From: Rikenellaceae bacterium
GTDB lineage: Bacteria > Bacteroidota > Bacteroidia > Bacteroidales > Rikenellaceae
Direction: 5' to 3'
DNA: 64,000 nt
Assembly: GCA_902362705.1 (NCBI GenBank)
Contig: CABIXK010000003.1
Span: 24,742 to 88,741, forward strand
Shown here: one piece after another, positions 1-8,771 of the stretch
Numbering within the stretch: the stretch's first letter is position 1
Layout: the number at the start of each line of letters is the position of its first letter
Position numbers and translations under genes: made by a program
Notes under the pieces: generated by a model
What the model was told of the DNA's origin: nothing
Database searches by the model: none
Seen by the model: the letters and a program-made list of their open reading frames with translations, nothing else

Positions 1-42
1 CTCTACGCCGTGCGCTCGGGCTACGTCGACGACGAGGCGTAG
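1..42 (+). CDS. 3' end of an unidentified protein gene
   Basis: The first bases read in frame as a 13-residue C-terminus (ending GYVDDEA) followed by TAG. The rest lies outside the window, so no function can be given. It is followed by 72 bp holding the promoter of the TonB-dependent receptor, so the next gene is probably a separate transcription unit. Confidence 0.5.
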   Translation, partial: LYAVRSGYVDDEA

Positions 43-72
43 TCCGCCCCGCCCGCTCCTCATAAATAAGGA

Positions 73-103
73 TTGCACGAACGGAAATAAATCCGTTACT
101 TTG
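73..103 (+). promoter_or_regulatory. Bacteroidota-type promoter of the TonB-dependent receptor gene
   Basis: TTG at 73-75, a 20 bp spacer, then TTACTTTG at 96-103. This matches the Bacteroidota -33/-7 pattern (TTTG, 19-21 bp, TAnnTTTG) except for one base in the -7 box. The ATG follows at 115, so the leader would be only a few bases long. Confidence 0.6.
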
Positions 104-114
104 CAGCCGGAAAC

Positions 115-2436
115 ATGATTCGCCGACTGCTCATCCCCCTGCTTCTGCTCCTCGCGGCCCGACCGGCCGCGGCGAGCCGCTGCATGCCCTCCGGGGAGGG
201 CCCGGCGGCACATGCCGACGCCGACACAGTCGTGCGCGTCGACCGCGTGCAGGTGACGGCCATCAAGCAGGGGCTCTCGCTGCGCTCACAGCCCGTGGCG
301 GCGACCTTGGCGGGCGAGCGGATGATCGGCCGCGACCGCATCGACGCCGTGAAGGAGCTCTCGTCGCGCGTGCCCAACTTCCACGCGCCCGACTACGGCT
401 CGCGCATGACCTCGTCGATCTACGTGCGCGGACTGGGCGCCCGCATCGACCAGCCGGTCGTGGGGCTCAACGTCGACAACGTGCCTGTGATGAACAAGGA
501 CTGCTTCGACACGGAGCTGGCCGACGCGGAGCGCATCGAGGTGCTGCGCGGCCCCCAGTCGACGCTCTACGGCCGCAACACGATGGGGGGCGTAGTCAAC
601 GTCTACACCCTCGCGCCGCTCGACTACGAGGGCCTCCGCCTGAAGGCCGAATACGGCAGCGGCAATTCGTGGCGGGGCAGCGCCTCGGTCTACTTCCGCC
701 TCGACGAGCGGCTGGGCATGTCGCTCACGGCTTTCCACAACCGCACCGACGGCTTCTTCGAGAACCTCGAAACGGGGCGCACGTGCGACCGCGAGCGGCA
801 GAGCGGCGGCCGCTGGAAGCTCCGCTGGCGCAACGGCCGCGGGCTGCGCATCGACAACACCTTCGCCTGCTCGACGCTCGACCAGGGGGGCTACCCCTAC
901 GCCTACATCGGCGAAGAGATCGTCGAGGAGGGGCAGACGATCCTCCGCCCGGGCGAGATCCGCTACAACGACCCCTCGTCCTACCGCCGCACGGCGCTCA
1001 GCGACGGGCTCACGGTGCGCTACGACGCCGCGCGCTACACCCTCTCGTCGATCACCTCCTACCAGTACTCCGACGACGCAATGACGCTCGACCAGGACTT
1101 CACGCCCCTTTCCTACTTCACCCTGCGGCAAGCACGCCGCGACCACGCCGTGACCGAGGACCTGGTCGTCCGCTCGCGCGAGGGGCGCCCCTACGGCTGG
1201 CTCTTCGGCGCCTTCGGCTTCTACCGCCACGCGAGGATGGAGGCGCCCGTGCGTTTCAAGCAGACGGGCATCGACCGCCTGATCTTCGACAACGCCAACG
1301 CCTCGGCCCAGGAGACGGGCCTCCGCTACGAAAAGACATCGGATGAGCTGCCGCTCTATTCCGACTTCCGCCTGCCCGCCTACGGGGCGGCCCTCTACCA
1401 CGAGTCGACCTACACGGCGGGGCGCTGGCACTTCACGGCCGGCCTGCGCATCGACTACGAGCGCACGCGCCTCGAATACCGCAGCCGCGCGCGTCTCGAC
1501 TATCTCGTGCGGCTGCACGGGGGCGACCCCTCGCCGGGCAGCGTCGCCATCGACGACCGGGGATCGATCGCCCGCTCCTACGTCGAGCTGCTGCCCAAGG
1601 CCGCCGTCACCTACCGCTTCGACGAGATGCACAACCTCTACCTCTCGGTGGCGAAGGGCTACAAGGCCGGCGGGTTCAACACCCAGATGTTCTCGGACAT
1701 CCTCCAGGAGAAGATCAAGTGGCAGATGCTCTCGGGGCTCGACTACGACGCACCGGAGCGGATGTCGTACCGTCCCGAATACAGCTGGAACTACGAGCTG
1801 GGGGGCCACTTCAGCTGCCTCGACGGCATCGTGCGCGGCGACTTCGCGCTGTTCTGGATCGAGTGCCGCGACCAGCAGCTCACCGTCTTCCCTCCGGGCT
1901 CGACCACGGGGCGCATGATGACCAACGCCGGACGCACGCGCTCGCGCGGCGGCGAGCTCTCGCTGCTCGTCACGCCCCACCGCCACGTGGAGCTCAACGC
2001 GGCCTACGGCTTCACCGACGCCCGCTTCCGCCGCTTCGAGACCACCGAGGAGGACGCCGCGGGGCGCCCCGTGGCCGTCGACTACCGCGGCAAGAGGATC
2101 CCCTATGCGCCGCAGCACACCCTCTCGGCCTCCGCGACCTGGACCATCCCCACGGGGGTCGCATGGCTCGGCGACGCGGTGCTCCGCGCCGGCATGCGGG
2201 GCGCGGGCAACATCTGGTGGAACGAACGGAACACCCGCCGCCAGCCCTTCTATGCGCTCGCGGACGCCTCGCTCGGCATCGAGCAGCGGCACTACAGCCT
2301 CTCGCTCTGGTGCCGCAACGCCGCCGGCACGACCTACGACCTCTTCTACTTCAAGTCGATAGGCAACGAGTTCGTGCAACGGGGACGGCCCCGCACCTTC
2401 GGAATCACACTCACATTAAAAATAGACCGCACATGA
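115..2436 (+). CDS. TonB-dependent outer-membrane receptor
   Basis: Outer-membrane active transporter of 773 residues. A signal peptide (MIRRLLIPLLLLLAARPAAA) is followed by a plug domain at about 45-165 with the family motifs IYVRGLG, ERIEVLRGPQSTLYGRNTMGG and VVNVYT. The remainder has the alternating aromatic pattern of a 22-strand barrel. There is no SusD partner and no long N-terminal carboxypeptidase-like extension, so it resembles siderophore, heme or vitamin receptors more than SusC. Its stop overlaps the start of the following lipoprotein gene (ATGA), so the two are co-translated and probably act together. The substrate cannot be read from the sequence. Confidence 0.9.
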   Translation: MIRRLLIPLLLLLAARPAAASRCMPSGEGPAAHADADTVVRVDRVQVTAIKQGLSLRSQPVAATLAGERMIGRDRIDAVKELSSRVPNFHAPDYGSRMTSSIYVRGLGARIDQPVVGLNVDNVPVMNKDCFDTELADAERIEVLRGPQSTLYGRNTMGGVVNVYTLAPLDYEGLRLKAEYGSGNSWRGSASVYFRLDERLGMSLTAFHNRTDGFFENLETGRTCDRERQSGGRWKLRWRNGRGLRIDNTFACSTLDQGGYPYAYIGEEIVEEGQTILRPGEIRYNDPSSYRRTALSDGLTVRYDAARYTLSSITSYQYSDDAMTLDQDFTPLSYFTLRQARRDHAVTEDLVVRSREGRPYGWLFGAFGFYRHARMEAPVRFKQTGIDRLIFDNANASAQETGLRYEKTSDELPLYSDFRLPAYGAALYHESTYTAGRWHFTAGLRIDYERTRLEYRSRARLDYLVRLHGGDPSPGSVAIDDRGSIARSYVELLPKAAVTYRFDEMHNLYLSVAKGYKAGGFNTQMFSDILQEKIKWQMLSGLDYDAPERMSYRPEYSWNYELGGHFSCLDGIVRGDFALFWIECRDQQLTVFPPGSTTGRMMTNAGRTRSRGGELSLLVTPHRHVELNAAYGFTDARFRRFETTEEDAAGRPVAVDYRGKRIPYAPQHTLSASATWTIPTGVAWLGDAVLRAGMRGAGNIWWNERNTRRQPFYALADASLGIEQRHYSLSLWCRNAAGTTYDLFYFKSIGNEFVQRGRPRTFGITLTLKIDRT

Positions 2437-2951
2437 TCCGCAACATCTGCTGCTGCCTCGCCGCAGCCCTCGCCCTGGTGGCCTGCAACGACTCCGACAA
2501 GGAGACGCTCCGCTTTCCCGAGACCAACGACCGCATCGAGAACGGCCGTCTGACCGGCTCCAACATGCAATTCCTCGGCACGGCCACGAGCACCGACGCC
2601 GCAGGCAACCAGTTCGTCGACACGGAGGCCCATTTCGAGACCGCCGGACTGGAGACGCTGGTGCTCTACATGCACCGCACTCGCTTCTCGGCAGGGATGC
2701 CCGCCATGGAGATGCGCATGCACGACCTCGCATACACGGGCCGCGACAAGAGCATCGCCTACACGGCAGAGCGCGTCGTCCCGCAGCTCCAGGTCAAGGA
2801 CCTCGGGTGGCAGCCGATGGAGGCCTACGCCCTCGAAAACGTGGAGATCCGCATCGAAGGGGTGCGCTGCTCGGTGCGCTTCTCGTGCGACGTGCCGCGC
2901 GTGGGCCGCTACACGGTCGAGTACGAAGGCCGCCTCTACATCGAAGAGTAA
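2433..2951 (+). CDS. Calycin-like lipoprotein, partner of the TonB-dependent receptor
   Basis: 172 residues. The N-terminus is a lipoprotein signal with lipobox near ALVAC, so the mature protein should be anchored to a membrane by Cys. The rest looks like a small beta-barrel with segments such as FLGTATSTDAAG and a closing TVEYEGRLYIEE, consistent with the calycin-like domain family found beside TonB receptors in Bacteroidales (family assignment from memory, moderate). It starts inside the receptor stop codon (ATGA, 2433-2436). A role in ligand capture or surface assembly with the receptor is inference. nadC follows after 19 bp. Confidence 0.65.
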   Translation: MIRNICCCLAAALALVACNDSDKETLRFPETNDRIENGRLTGSNMQFLGTATSTDAAGNQFVDTEAHFETAGLETLVLYMHRTRFSAGMPAMEMRMHDLAYTGRDKSIAYTAERVVPQLQVKDLGWQPMEAYALENVEIRIEGVRCSVRFSCDVPRVGRYTVEYEGRLYIEE

Positions 2952-2970
2952 AGCACCAAAAACAAACGAT

Positions 2971-3825
2971 ATGAAACCCGAATACCGCCCCTTCGTAGAC
3001 GAGCTCGTCGAGCTCTGCATCAAGGAGGACCTGGGCGACGGCGACCACACGTCGCTCTCGTGCATCCCCGCCGACGAACACGGCCGCATGCGCCTGCTGT
3101 GCAAGCAGGAGGGCGTCATCGCCGGCATCGAGATCGCCCGCATCGTCCTCGACCGCCTCGACCCCGAAATGCGCTTCGAGCAGCTGCTCGACGACGGCAC
3201 CCGCGTGAAGCCCGGCGACGTGGCCTTCTACGTCTCGGGGCGCCTGCGCTCGCTGCTGCAGGCCGAGCGCATCCTGCTCAACATCATGCAGCGCATGAGC
3301 GGCGTGGCCACGCAGACGGCCTTCTACGTCAAGCATCTGGAGGGGCTCCACACCCGCATCCTCGACACGCGCAAGACCACGCCCGGCATGCGCGTGCTGG
3401 ACAAGATGGCCGTCAAGCTGGGCGGCGGCGAGAACCACCGCATGGGTCTGTTCGACATGATCCTGCTGAAGGACAACCACATCGACTTCGCCGGCGGCGT
3501 GCGCCCGGCCGTCGAGCGGGCCAAAGAGTACCTGCGCGAACGGGGCAAGCAGATCCCCATCGAGTGCGAGGTGCGCACGCTGGAGGACATCGACGAGGTG
3601 TTCGCCGCGGGGGGCGTCGACCGCATCATGTTCGACAACTTCACGCCCGAGATGACCCGGCTGGCCGTCGAGAAGGTCGCCGAGCGCTGCGAGACCGAGT
3701 CGAGCGGCGGCATCACCCTCGAGACGATGCGCGCCTATGCCGAGTGCGGCGTCGACTTCATCTCGGTGGGCGCGCTGACCCACCAGATCCGCTCGCTCGA
3801 CATGTCGCTCAAGGCTTGCGAATAG
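2971..3825 (+). CDS. nadC: Nicotinate-nucleotide pyrophosphorylase (carboxylating), quinolinate phosphoribosyltransferase
   Basis: Cytosolic enzyme of de novo NAD synthesis: quinolinate plus PRPP gives nicotinate mononucleotide, CO2 and PPi. The 284 residues are the normal family length. Signature segments are the N-terminal GDGDHTS, the QRMSGVAT helix, the phosphate-binding DTRKTTPGMR near residue 130, KDNHIDF, ECEVRTLEDI, and the C-terminal GITLETMRAYAECGVDFIS. It sits 19 bp behind the calycin-like lipoprotein gene. nadA and nadB are not in the window. Confidence 0.97.
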   Translation: MKPEYRPFVDELVELCIKEDLGDGDHTSLSCIPADEHGRMRLLCKQEGVIAGIEIARIVLDRLDPEMRFEQLLDDGTRVKPGDVAFYVSGRLRSLLQAERILLNIMQRMSGVATQTAFYVKHLEGLHTRILDTRKTTPGMRVLDKMAVKLGGGENHRMGLFDMILLKDNHIDFAGGVRPAVERAKEYLRERGKQIPIECEVRTLEDIDEVFAAGGVDRIMFDNFTPEMTRLAVEKVAERCETESSGGITLETMRAYAECGVDFISVGALTHQIRSLDMSLKACE

Positions 3826-3848
3826 CCCTTCGCCGCCGAACCTCACAC

Positions 3849-3884
3849 CGCGCGATCGGGCCCTGCAAGGGGTCGGATCGCGCG
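3849..3884. other. GC-rich hairpin between nadC and the sulfatase-fold gene
   Basis: Arms CGCGCGATC (3849-3857) and GATCGCGCG (3876-3884) are perfectly complementary, with a GC-rich 18 bp interior. There is no U-tract behind it, so it is not a classical intrinsic terminator; it may be a weak terminator or RNA-stabilising stem after nadC. Confidence 0.45.
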
Positions 3885-3910
3885 ATCGTTCGCTTATCAA
3901 ACATCGGATC

Positions 3911-5806
3911 ATGACCCGCCTGCTACACTCCCCCATCGGACTGCTCGTGCGGCGCATCGCCCTGGTCTATACGGTGCTGATGCTCTGCCGCCTCATCTTC
4001 TGGCTCTACAACGCGCGGCTGCTCGACCTCGCGTGGCCGGAGGCTGCGCAGCTGCTGCGCGGCGCGCTGCTCTTCGACACCGCCTCGGTGGTCTACGCCA
4101 ACGGAGCCTTCGTCCTGCTCTCGCTCCTGCCCCTGCCCGCGCACATCCGCTCTCGCGGGTGGTGGCGCGCGCTGCTCTACGGCTACTACGTGACGGTCAA
4201 CGCCCTGCTGGTGGTGGCCGCGAACCTGGCCGACGCGGTCTACTTCCGCTACACGCAGAAGCGCTTCACGGCCGACGAGATCTTCTTCGCCGACAACGAC
4301 AACTCGCTCGCGCTGGTCCTGCGCTTCGCCGCGGAGAACTGGTATCTGGTGCTGGCCGCGGCGGCGCTCACGGCGCTGCTCGCCCGCGGCTACGGGCGCC
4401 ATGTCAAGGAGGAGCCCCTGCTGCGCGAGGGGTGGGCCTCGGGCGTCGGGCGCACGCTCCTGCTGCTTGCGGGGGGGGGTCTGTGCGTGGCGGGCATGCG
4501 CGGCGGCTTCACCCGCATGACGCGGCCCATAACCCTCTCCAACGCCACGCTCTACGCCTCGGACAACGCCCAGGCGAACCTCATCCTGAGCAACCCGTTC
4601 TGCATCCTGCGCACCGTGGGCAGCACGGGCAAGATCCGCTGCACGCGCTACTTCGCGCCCGGCGAGCTCGACGCGCGCTTCACGCCCGTGCACGAGCCCG
4701 CCGACTCGGCGGCAGTCGATCTCTCGGGGCGCAACGTCATGATCTTCATCATGGAGAGCATGTCGGCCGAGCACTCGGCGCGGCTCTGCCCCGAGGTGTG
4801 GGAGGGGCGCCCGGAGCGGGGCATGACCCCCTTTCTCGACTCGCTCATGGACCGCAGCCTCACCTTCCGCCGCATGTATGCCAACGGCACGCGCTCGATC
4901 CAGGCCATGCCCTCCGTGCTGGGGAGCATCCCGTCGCTGCGCACCCCCTTCGTGCTGATGCCCCAGTCGCTGGGCGCGAGCCGCCAGCTACCGGCCATGC
5001 TGGCCGCGCGGGGCTACGCCACGCTCTTCTTCTGCGGCTCGGAGCGCGGGTCGATGGGCTTCGGCGCCTACGCCCGCTCGGCGGGCATCGAGCGGCTCGT
5101 CAGCCGCGAAGACTACGAGGAGCGCCACGGCGCGGGCGACTTCGACGGCTACTGGGGCATCTGGGACGAGCCCTTCATCGGCTTCGCGGGCGAGGAGCTG
5201 GCCGCGACACCCGAGCCCTTCTTCGCCACGCTCTTCACCCTCACGGCGCACCACCCCTTCGTCGTGCCCGAGCGCGACGCCGCGGCGCTGCCCGGCGGCT
5301 ACACCCCCGTCCACCGGGGCGTGGCCTACGACGACAGGGCCCTGCGCCGCTTCTTCGAGCGTTTCTCGGACGAGGAGTGGTTCCGTCGCACGATCTTTGT
5401 GTTCGTAGCCGATCATGTCTCGTCGGAGAAGTTCGCCGCCGCGACGCACCGGCGACCGGGCAACCTGCACATCGTGGGGTTCATCCACACCCCCGACGGC
5501 GCGCTCGAGGGCCAGGTGGAGGATGTCACACAGCAGCTCGACATCATGCCCACGCTGCTGGGGCTGCTGGGCAACCGCGAACGCTACTTCGCCTTCGGGC
5601 GCGACGTTCTGAACGAGCCCTCGCGCCCCTGCTGGTCGGTCGGCTACGACGGCGGCCGCTACTACGCCCTGACCCGCGAGGGAGAGGCGGACTTCGACGA
5701 GCGCACGCCGGCCGACACGGCGGCCCGCTCGACGCTCGGGCGGCTCCAGGCCTTCGTGCAGCAGTACTACACCCGCATCGAACGCCAAGACTATACAGCC
5801 CAATGA
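3911..5806 (+). CDS. LtaS/MdoB-type membrane sulfatase-fold phosphoglycerol or phosphoethanolamine transferase
   Basis: 631 residues. The first ~200 carry about five membrane segments, followed by an alkaline-phosphatase/sulfatase-fold domain facing the periplasm. Hallmarks are NVMIFIMESMS (metal-binding Glu), the catalytic-Thr region YANGTRSIQAMPS, FFATLFTLTAHHPF and FVADHVS. This is the LTA synthase family as widely found in Bacteroidetes, where it probably modifies envelope lipids or glycans. The substrate is not defined. The downstream DUF2156-GNAT gene overlaps its stop (ATGA at 5803-5806); DUF2156 domains are related to the catalytic domain of lysyl-phosphatidylglycerol synthases, which hints at a shared lipid-modification theme (inference). 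Confidence 0.85.
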   Translation: MTRLLHSPIGLLVRRIALVYTVLMLCRLIFWLYNARLLDLAWPEAAQLLRGALLFDTASVVYANGAFVLLSLLPLPAHIRSRGWWRALLYGYYVTVNALLVVAANLADAVYFRYTQKRFTADEIFFADNDNSLALVLRFAAENWYLVLAAAALTALLARGYGRHVKEEPLLREGWASGVGRTLLLLAGGGLCVAGMRGGFTRMTRPITLSNATLYASDNAQANLILSNPFCILRTVGSTGKIRCTRYFAPGELDARFTPVHEPADSAAVDLSGRNVMIFIMESMSAEHSARLCPEVWEGRPERGMTPFLDSLMDRSLTFRRMYANGTRSIQAMPSVLGSIPSLRTPFVLMPQSLGASRQLPAMLAARGYATLFFCGSERGSMGFGAYARSAGIERLVSREDYEERHGAGDFDGYWGIWDEPFIGFAGEELAATPEPFFATLFTLTAHHPFVVPERDAAALPGGYTPVHRGVAYDDRALRRFFERFSDEEWFRRTIFVFVADHVSSEKFAAATHRRPGNLHIVGFIHTPDGALEGQVEDVTQQLDIMPTLLGLLGNRERYFAFGRDVLNEPSRPCWSVGYDGGRYYALTREGEADFDERTPADTAARSTLGRLQAFVQQYYTRIERQDYTAQ

Positions 5807-7203
5807 TCCAGTTCCACCCCATCCGCATCGGAGACCGCGCCCGCATCGAACGCTACACCATGCCCTCGGGCATCGTCAACTGCGACCTCTCGTTCGCCAA
5901 CATGTTCTGTTGGCAGGGGGTCTACCGCAGCGCGTGGGCCGAGGTGGATGGGTTCCTGGTCATCCGCTTCCACATCGGAGGCGGCGCCGAGATCGGCTAC
6001 ATGCAGCCCGTGGGGGCCGGAGACTTCACGCCGGTGGTGGAGGCGCTGGCCGACGACGCCCGCGCCCTCGGACAGCGGCTGCGCCTCGCAGGGCTCACCG
6101 AGGAGGGGTGCACACAGCTGCGGCGGGCCTATCCCGGGGTCTTCGCCTTCGGCACCGACCGCGCGGCGGAGGACTACGTCTATGCGGCCGACGACCTGCG
6201 CCGCCTGCCGGGGCGCCGCTACCAGCCCAAGCGCAACCACCTCAACCGCTTCGCTGCCGCCCACCCCGACTGGCGCTACGAGCCGCTCACGGCGGCGCAC
6301 GCCGACGAGTGCATGGCTCTCGAGCGCGCATGGCGCCGCACGCACGAGGAGCGCACGGCCGAGCTCTGCGCCGAGCAGCGGGCCATGCAGCGCGCCTTCG
6401 ACCATTTCGATGCGCTGGGGCTGATCGGCGGCTGCCTCTATGCCGACGAGCGGATGGTGGCCTTCACCTACGGCTCGGCGGTCGGGCCCGACACCTTCGA
6501 CACCCACGTCGAGAAGGCCGACCCGGCCTACGTGCGCGACGGGGCCTTCACCATGATCAACAAGTGCTTCGCCGAGCACCTGCCCGACCGGTTCACGCAG
6601 ATCAACCGCGAGGAGGACCTCGGGCTGGAGGGGCTGCGGCAGGCCAAGCTGTCGTACCACCCCGCCTTCCGTCTGCGCAAGTTCACGGCCATCCGCCTGC
6701 ACGACGACGAGCGCGCGTGCAAGGCGCTGTGGCAGGAGGCGTTCGGCGACGACGAGGCCTTCGTCGACGCCTTCCTGGCGAACCACTACCGCCGCCGCGA
6801 CATGCTCACGGTGCAGGCCGAGGGGCAGCTGGCGGCGATGCTCCACCTCGTGCCCTTCGAGAGCGAGCTGGGGCGCACGACCTACATCTACGGCGTGGCG
6901 ACGGCCCCCGCGTTCCGCGGCCGCGGCTACGCCTCGCAGCTGATGGAGGAGGCGGTGCGGCGCATCGGGGAGCGGGGCGACGACGCGGCGCTGCTCATCC
7001 CCTCGCCCGGTCGGGAGCACCTGCGCCGGTTCTACGCTCGGTTCGGCTTCGCGGGCGAAGTGCCCGTGACGTTCGACTCCACGGACGGCTTCGACTTCGG
7101 CACGGGCGACCCGGCCGCCGACCTGGCGATGGTCCGCCGCCGCGACCCGGCGGCCCCGCTGCCCGGGCGGATCGGGATGCGGCCGGCAGGCCGGGAGCGA
7201 TGA
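5803..7203 (+). CDS. DUF2156-GNAT two-domain acyltransferase
   Basis: 466 residues. Residues ~1-285 match the DUF2156 fold: the start IQFHPIRIGDRARI, FANMFCWQGVYRSAW and INREEDLGLEGLRQAKLSYHPAF are characteristic. Residues ~290-430 form a GNAT domain with the acetyl-CoA loop motif APAFRGRGYASQLM and the closing HLRRFYARFGFA. The combination occurs in Bacteroidetes proteins of unknown substrate. It overlaps the preceding envelope enzyme by 4 bp, so it is translated with it. The last 10 bp of the gene lie in an imperfect direct repeat that continues past the stop. Confidence 0.85.
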   Translation: MIQFHPIRIGDRARIERYTMPSGIVNCDLSFANMFCWQGVYRSAWAEVDGFLVIRFHIGGGAEIGYMQPVGAGDFTPVVEALADDARALGQRLRLAGLTEEGCTQLRRAYPGVFAFGTDRAAEDYVYAADDLRRLPGRRYQPKRNHLNRFAAAHPDWRYEPLTAAHADECMALERAWRRTHEERTAELCAEQRAMQRAFDHFDALGLIGGCLYADERMVAFTYGSAVGPDTFDTHVEKADPAYVRDGAFTMINKCFAEHLPDRFTQINREEDLGLEGLRQAKLSYHPAFRLRKFTAIRLHDDERACKALWQEAFGDDEAFVDAFLANHYRRRDMLTVQAEGQLAAMLHLVPFESELGRTTYIYGVATAPAFRGRGYASQLMEEAVRRIGERGDDAALLIPSPGREHLRRFYARFGFAGEVPVTFDSTDGFDFGTGDPAADLAMVRRRDPAAPLPGRIGMRPAGRER

Positions 7204-7300
7204 AATGGGCGATAGGGCCCCGGCGGGCCGCAGCCTACAGCTGGCAAGGAGCGATGAAGCGCGGATAGAGGCGGCTCGCGAGAGCCGGCGGGCCGCAGCC
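7194..7300 (+). repeat. Imperfect tandem duplication spanning the end of the GNAT gene
   Basis: GGAGCGATGAA occurs at 7194-7204 and 7248-7258, and CCGGCGGGCCGCAGCC at 7220-7235 and 7285-7300, in the same order, with GATAG between them in each copy. The first copy contains the stop codon of the GNAT gene. The rest of 7204-7400 is GC-rich intergenic sequence in which I see no convincing gene; a 65-codon ORF at 7205-7402 is low-complexity Arg/Ala/Pro and probably chance. Confidence 0.5.
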
Positions 7301-7400
7301 CCCGGGCGGAGGAGGCCCGCTCCTCGCGCCGCTCGGGTCGTCCTCCGCAGGCCGCGTCCCGAAGAGCGGAACACCCCGTTCCCGATCTTACCACCCACAT

Positions 7401-7434
7401 GAAAAATCCCCGGACGGAAAACCGTTCGGGGATT
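7401..7434 (-). terminator. Intrinsic terminator of the purine/folD operon
   Basis: Read on the minus strand: AATCCCCGAACGG, loop TTTT, CCGTCCGGGGATT, then a T-run. The stem is 13 bp with one mismatch. It lies 32 bp behind the folD stop and would also partly stop rightward transcription from the GNAT side. Confidence 0.8.
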
Positions 7435-7465
7435 CGAGTAAAGGAGCGAAAGGCGTCCGCGAGCG

Positions 7466-8317
7466 TCAGAAACGACGGAGGAAGCACTCGATCGTGTTCT
7501 CCATCAGACAGCAGATGGTCATCGGCCCCACGCCGCCCGGCACGGGGGTGATGACGGATGCCTTCTCCGCCACGGCGGCATAGTCGACGTCGCCGCACAA
7601 CTTGCCCGTCTCGGGATCGCGGTTGACCCCCACGTCGATGACGACGGCCCCCTCCGACACCATGTCGGCCGTGACGAACTTCGGACGGCCGATCGCCACG
7701 ACGAGGATCTCGGCGCGGCGCGTCTCCTCGGCCAGGTCGCGCGTGCGGCTATGGGTCATGGTCACCGTGGCATTCTCGTCGAGCAGCAGCTTCGATACGG
7801 GAAGACCCACGATGTTGCTGCGGCCGATCACCACGGCGCGCTTGCCGGCGATCTCCACGCCCGCCGTCTTGAGCATCTTGACGATACCCTTGGGGGTGCA
7901 GGGCAGCGTGCAGGACTGCTTCTGCCACAGCGCCGCCACGTTGAGCGGGTGGAAGCCGTCGACGTCCTTGCGCTCGTCGATGGCCGCGATCACCCTATCC
8001 TCGTCGATATGCCGCGGCAGCGGCAGCTGCACGAGGATGCCGTCGACGCCGTCGTCGGCGTTCAGACCGGCGATGATGTCGAGCAGCTCCTGCTCGGTGA
8101 TGGTCGCCGGCTTGCGGATGGTGGTGTTGCGGATGCCCACCTCGGCCGAGGCCTTGGCCTTGCCGGTCACGTAGCTCACGCTGCCCGGGTCCTCGCCCAC
8201 GAGGATCACCGCCAGGTGGGGCACGCGCCCGTAGCGGGCGGGGAAGGTGGCCACCTCGGCCGCCATTTCGGCCTTCAGCCGGGCCGAGAGTTCTTTACCG
8301 CTGATTATTTTCGCCAT
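7466..8317 (-). CDS. folD: Bifunctional methylene-THF dehydrogenase / methenyl-THF cyclohydrolase
   Basis: Cytosolic enzyme that oxidises 5,10-methylene-THF and hydrolyses the product to 10-formyl-THF. 283 residues, normal length. Seen: GKRAVVIGRSNIVGLPVSKLL (NADP-binding), DVDGFHPLN, LVQLPLPRHID and PVPGGVGPMTICCLMENT near the C-terminus. It is the last gene of the purine operon; its product is the formyl donor of PurN and PurH, so the grouping makes metabolic sense. Its first 23 bp overlap the end of the upstream membrane-protein gene. Confidence 0.97.
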   Translation of the reverse strand: MAKIISGKELSARLKAEMAAEVATFPARYGRVPHLAVILVGEDPGSVSYVTGKAKASAEVGIRNTTIRKPATITEQELLDIIAGLNADDGVDGILVQLPLPRHIDEDRVIAAIDERKDVDGFHPLNVAALWQKQSCTLPCTPKGIVKMLKTAGVEIAGKRAVVIGRSNIVGLPVSKLLLDENATVTMTHSRTRDLAEETRRAEILVVAIGRPKFVTADMVSEGAVVIDVGVNRDPETGKLCGDVDYAAVAEKASVITPVPGGVGPMTICCLMENTIECFLRRF

Positions 8318-8771
8318 ATATCGCTTTTTTGATTCGTTCGAAAGGTATGTAAAAATGGAGCGCGCAAAACCCGAGCAGCCACAAGCCGCCCATGCTGAGC
8401 GCCTGGTTCGGCTCCGTGAGCGTCGGCCCCTCCTCGATGCAGCACTCCGACGTGCCGACGTGGAACGACAGCGCGCAGAGCACCACTCCCACCGCGACTC
8501 CGCAGGGGGCGAGCCACCACCGCCGGCGCCACCGATCGTTGGCCCGATAGATGAAACGCAGCGGCAGACCCGCGGCGAAGAGCACGGCGACCGTCGCGAC
8601 GGTCAGCCCAAACATCCACGCCGTGTTGAGCAGGAAGGCGACCTTGCCGTCCCATCCGCTCCAGTCCCAGAAGAGTGTCACCGCCAGATTCAACGCGGTA
8701 ATCAGCCCCACGGCCAGCGGAAACTGGTAAAGAATGTGCCACTCGCGGCGTATGAGGCTCGGCAGGGGCAT
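8295..8771 (-). CDS. Unknown four-helix membrane protein embedded in the purine operon
   Basis: 158 residues with about four hydrophobic segments: residues ~15-36, 46-68, 88-108 and 130-150. Basic residues follow helix 2 (RANDRWRRRWW), and a Cys pair lies in a loop (TSECCIEEG). No family is recognised with confidence. It is tightly inserted: its ATG overlaps the purD stop (TGATG at 8769-8773) and its end overlaps folD by 23 bp, so it is surely co-expressed with both. A link to purine or folate transport is only a guess from position. The start at 8771 is chosen because it gives the coupled overlap and begins just before the first helix. Confidence 0.8.
   Translation of the reverse strand: MPLPSLIRREWHILYQFPLAVGLITALNLAVTLFWDWSGWDGKVAFLLNTAWMFGLTVATVAVLFAAGLPLRFIYRANDRWRRRWWLAPCGVAVGVVLCALSFHVGTSECCIEEGPTLTEPNQALSMGGLWLLGFCALHFYIPFERIKKAIYGENNQR

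Noticed and set aside
7205..7402. 65-codon ORF between the GNAT gene and the folD terminator
   Set aside because: Arg/Ala/Pro-rich without motifs, starts inside a duplicated segment and runs into the terminator; no promoter.
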